Source: Ignavibacteriota bacterium
GTDB taxonomy: Bacteria > Bacteroidota > Ignavibacteria > UBA10030 > UBA6906
Assembly (NCBI GenBank): GCA_003162635.1
Contig: PMNE01000030.1
Span: 144,889 to 189,555, forward strand
Direction: 5' to 3'
Length of the DNA: 44,667 nt
In this document: positions 43,253 to 44,667 of the stretch, piece by piece
Layout of the letters: the number at the start of each line of letters is the position of its first letter
Position numbering within the stretch: position 1 is the stretch's first letter
Program-made: the position numbers and the translations under genes
The notes under the pieces: generated by a model
What the model was told of the DNA's origin: nothing
Databases searched by the model: none
The model's input: only the letters and a program-made list of their open reading frames with translations

Positions 43253-44659
43253 TCAGCGACTTCCCACGCTGCGGCAAGCCGCTCTTCCTACGCCCCACAC
43301 AACCAGCGACGCGAACAATCCCGGATACATGGGCTCGATCCCAAGAGGATAGGCCGTCGAACTCCCCATTGCCGTGCTCCACCCTGCAATCAGCCAACCA
43401 AGCGATACCCCCCACCCCAGGAGCATCGAAAGAAACGCGTACCCCGGCGGGCACTTCCAGCGTTCGAAGAACGACGACACCAACGGAACAAGCAAACCGG
43501 GGACGATGACCGTCCCCACAGTGTACCAAAGCTGGATCACGGAAGGGATGCCGAGGGCGAGAACCACCGAAAGCACTCCTGTCACGAGAAGTCCCCACCG
43601 GACGTGCGCGTTGGATGGTGCATCGTTCAACCTCCCCCGCACCCGTGCAACGATGTCCCGCCCGAGCGTCGTGGCCGACACAAAGGCAAGTGTGTTCAGC
43701 GTGGACATGATGGTCGCCAGCATGCCGACAAAGAACATCCCTTTCGCGCCGGACGGGAGCGTCGCCTCTGCGAGCAGTGGATACGCCATCACCGGCTGCT
43801 CCAGTGCCGGGAGCGCCGCCCGCGCATACAGACCAGCCGTCGCAGTCATCGCGTCAAAGATGAGCCAGAACACAATGGAAATGAGGATCCCCCGCTGGGC
43901 AACCGCTCCCGACTTTGCCGCGTAGCACCGCTGGTAGAACGAAGGGTCGATGAGGGTCCACAATGCAATGAAGAACCAGACAAGAACGAACTGCATTGAG
44001 TTTCCGCCGTTCCATGTCAGGTGCCCCGGCGGCACATGCTGAACAATAAAATCCCATCCTCCGAATTTCACCACGGCATAAGGGATGATGATACCGATCC
44101 CCGCAAACATCAGGAAGAACTCGAGCACATCGGAGTTCACATCCGACCGGAATCCGCCGGTAAAGAGATAGACGGTCGTCGCAACCGTCCCCGTGATGAC
44201 ACACAGGGTGAGCGACCAGCCCGTGACCATCTGCAGCAGGACGCCGATCATCAGCACATACGGTGCCGGAGTCATCAGCAGGAACGTCAGCACGCTGCCG
44301 AGGACGGCAGTCTTCCTGTCGTAGGCCTCTTCGAGCTTGTCGGGGATCGTCGTGAAGTTGGTCTTCCGTATCCGCTTCGCAAGAAGGAAGGCGAAGATGA
44401 TCGCGAAGAAGTAATACGGCACCCCCTGCACAACCCAGTTGGAAATTCCGTAGCGGTAGGAAAACTCGCCCACCCCGAGGATCCCGCCGTACCACGTGGA
44501 GACGAGTGTCATGACGAAGATCGGCGTGGTCAGCGAGCGGCCGGCAAGGAGAAACTCGATCTCTCCGCTTCCGCGGCGAGATGCAAGAAATCCGACGATG
44601 AGAACCGCGACAAAGTATGCGGCGATCACACCGATATCCAGCGGGGTGAATGTCACCAT
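43253..44659 (-). CDS. Sodium:solute symporter (SSS) family transporter
   Basis: The 468-residue protein has about 13 membrane segments, starting IGVIAAYFVAVLIVGFLA, with the family-type FLLAGRSLTTP after the first span and TGGFRSDVNSDVLEF in the sixth to seventh. This family uses sodium to import sugars, amino acids, nucleosides or organic acids; the substrate cannot be read here. The ATG at 44659 lies 8 bases from the window edge and fits the first membrane segment, so the gene seems complete. It converges with the NtrC-type gene across a 53-bp gap with no clear terminator. Confidence 0.9.
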   Translation of the reverse strand: MVTFTPLDIGVIAAYFVAVLIVGFLASRRGSGEIEFLLAGRSLTTPIFVMTLVSTWYGGILGVGEFSYRYGISNWVVQGVPYYFFAIIFAFLLAKRIRKTNFTTIPDKLEEAYDRKTAVLGSVLTFLLMTPAPYVLMIGVLLQMVTGWSLTLCVITGTVATTVYLFTGGFRSDVNSDVLEFFLMFAGIGIIIPYAVVKFGGWDFIVQHVPPGHLTWNGGNSMQFVLVWFFIALWTLIDPSFYQRCYAAKSGAVAQRGILISIVFWLIFDAMTATAGLYARAALPALEQPVMAYPLLAEATLPSGAKGMFFVGMLATIMSTLNTLAFVSATTLGRDIVARVRGRLNDAPSNAHVRWGLLVTGVLSVVLALGIPSVIQLWYTVGTVIVPGLLVPLVSSFFERWKCPPGYAFLSMLLGWGVSLGWLIAGWSTAMGSSTAYPLGIEPMYPGLFASLVVWGVGRAACRSVGSR

Positions 44660-44667
44660 CGTCGGGA

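Noticed and set aside
1-44667. tRNA/rRNA genes, CRISPR arrays, insertion sequences, defence systems
   Set aside because: I saw no cloverleaf or rRNA segment, no regularly spaced direct repeats and no transposase or integrase motifs; intergenic regions are too short for most.

Overview
The window is a dense, G+C-rich (by eye) bacterial chromosome segment with almost no spacer DNA and no tRNA, rRNA, CRISPR array, insertion sequence or phage gene that I can see. Gene content points to the FCB superphylum, most likely a Chlorobiota/Ignavibacteria/Kapabacteria-type lineage rather than classical Bacteroidia. The reasons are a PorZ-like two-propeller protein with a type IX secretion-style C-terminal domain, a PUR/DUF3276 protein, a DUF3109 protein, an Omp85-like barrel with one POTRA, and a PEGA protein. 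Unlike Bacteroidia, many genes have good Shine-Dalgarno (SD) sequences, and the intergenic regions carry ordinary sigma-70-like promoters (TTGACT-17-TATATT type). The taxon is inference.

Layout. 1-98 (-) is the start of an exported protein leaving the window; 163-528 (+) is a stand-alone receiver with its own promoter and strong terminator. 622-4097 (-) is a nucleotidyltransferase-metK-ahcY operon. 4309-14422 (+) is a tightly coupled operon: type 2 IPP isomerase, polyprenyl synthase, HPr, Enzyme I, PGI/PMI isomerase, a 31-codon membrane micro-ORF, a zinc-peptidase/TolB-propeller/beta-barrel protein, a BamB-like lipoprotein and a PEGA protein. 14818-19595 (+) holds a Crp/Fnr regulator, a PHP phosphoesterase, ribH, the PorZ-like protein and the PUR protein. 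19893-29906 (+) is a 13-gene housekeeping operon behind one promoter and a structured leader: yceD-rpmF-plsX-fabH-fabD-DUF3109-fabG-acpP-fabF-rnc-CoA-binding-Omp85-rsmE.

29930-41592 (-) is a run of minus-strand genes: adenosine deaminase, SixA, an adenosine-specific-kinase family protein, a small exported protein, hutU, a VOC protein, a SpoIIE-type phosphatase, a secreted HEVFH protein, hutI, ftcD, fchA and a GH76-like anchored protein. Together hutU-hutI-ftcD-fchA take urocanate to formimino- and then methenyl-tetrahydrofolate; hutH is not in the window. The VOC to phosphatase gap (36773-37019, 247 bp) shows nothing I can name. 41829-43199 (+) is an NtrC-type regulator with a GAFTDA loop, diverging from the adenosine deaminase gene across a palindrome, and 43253-44659 (-) is a sodium:solute symporter.

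No mobile or defence system was found. The best candidates for new biology are the coupled micro-ORF, the peptidase-propeller-barrel protein, the structured rpmF/fab leader, the DUF3109 insertion in the fatty-acid operon, the adenosine/SixA/hut cluster and the GAFTDA regulator with its palindrome.
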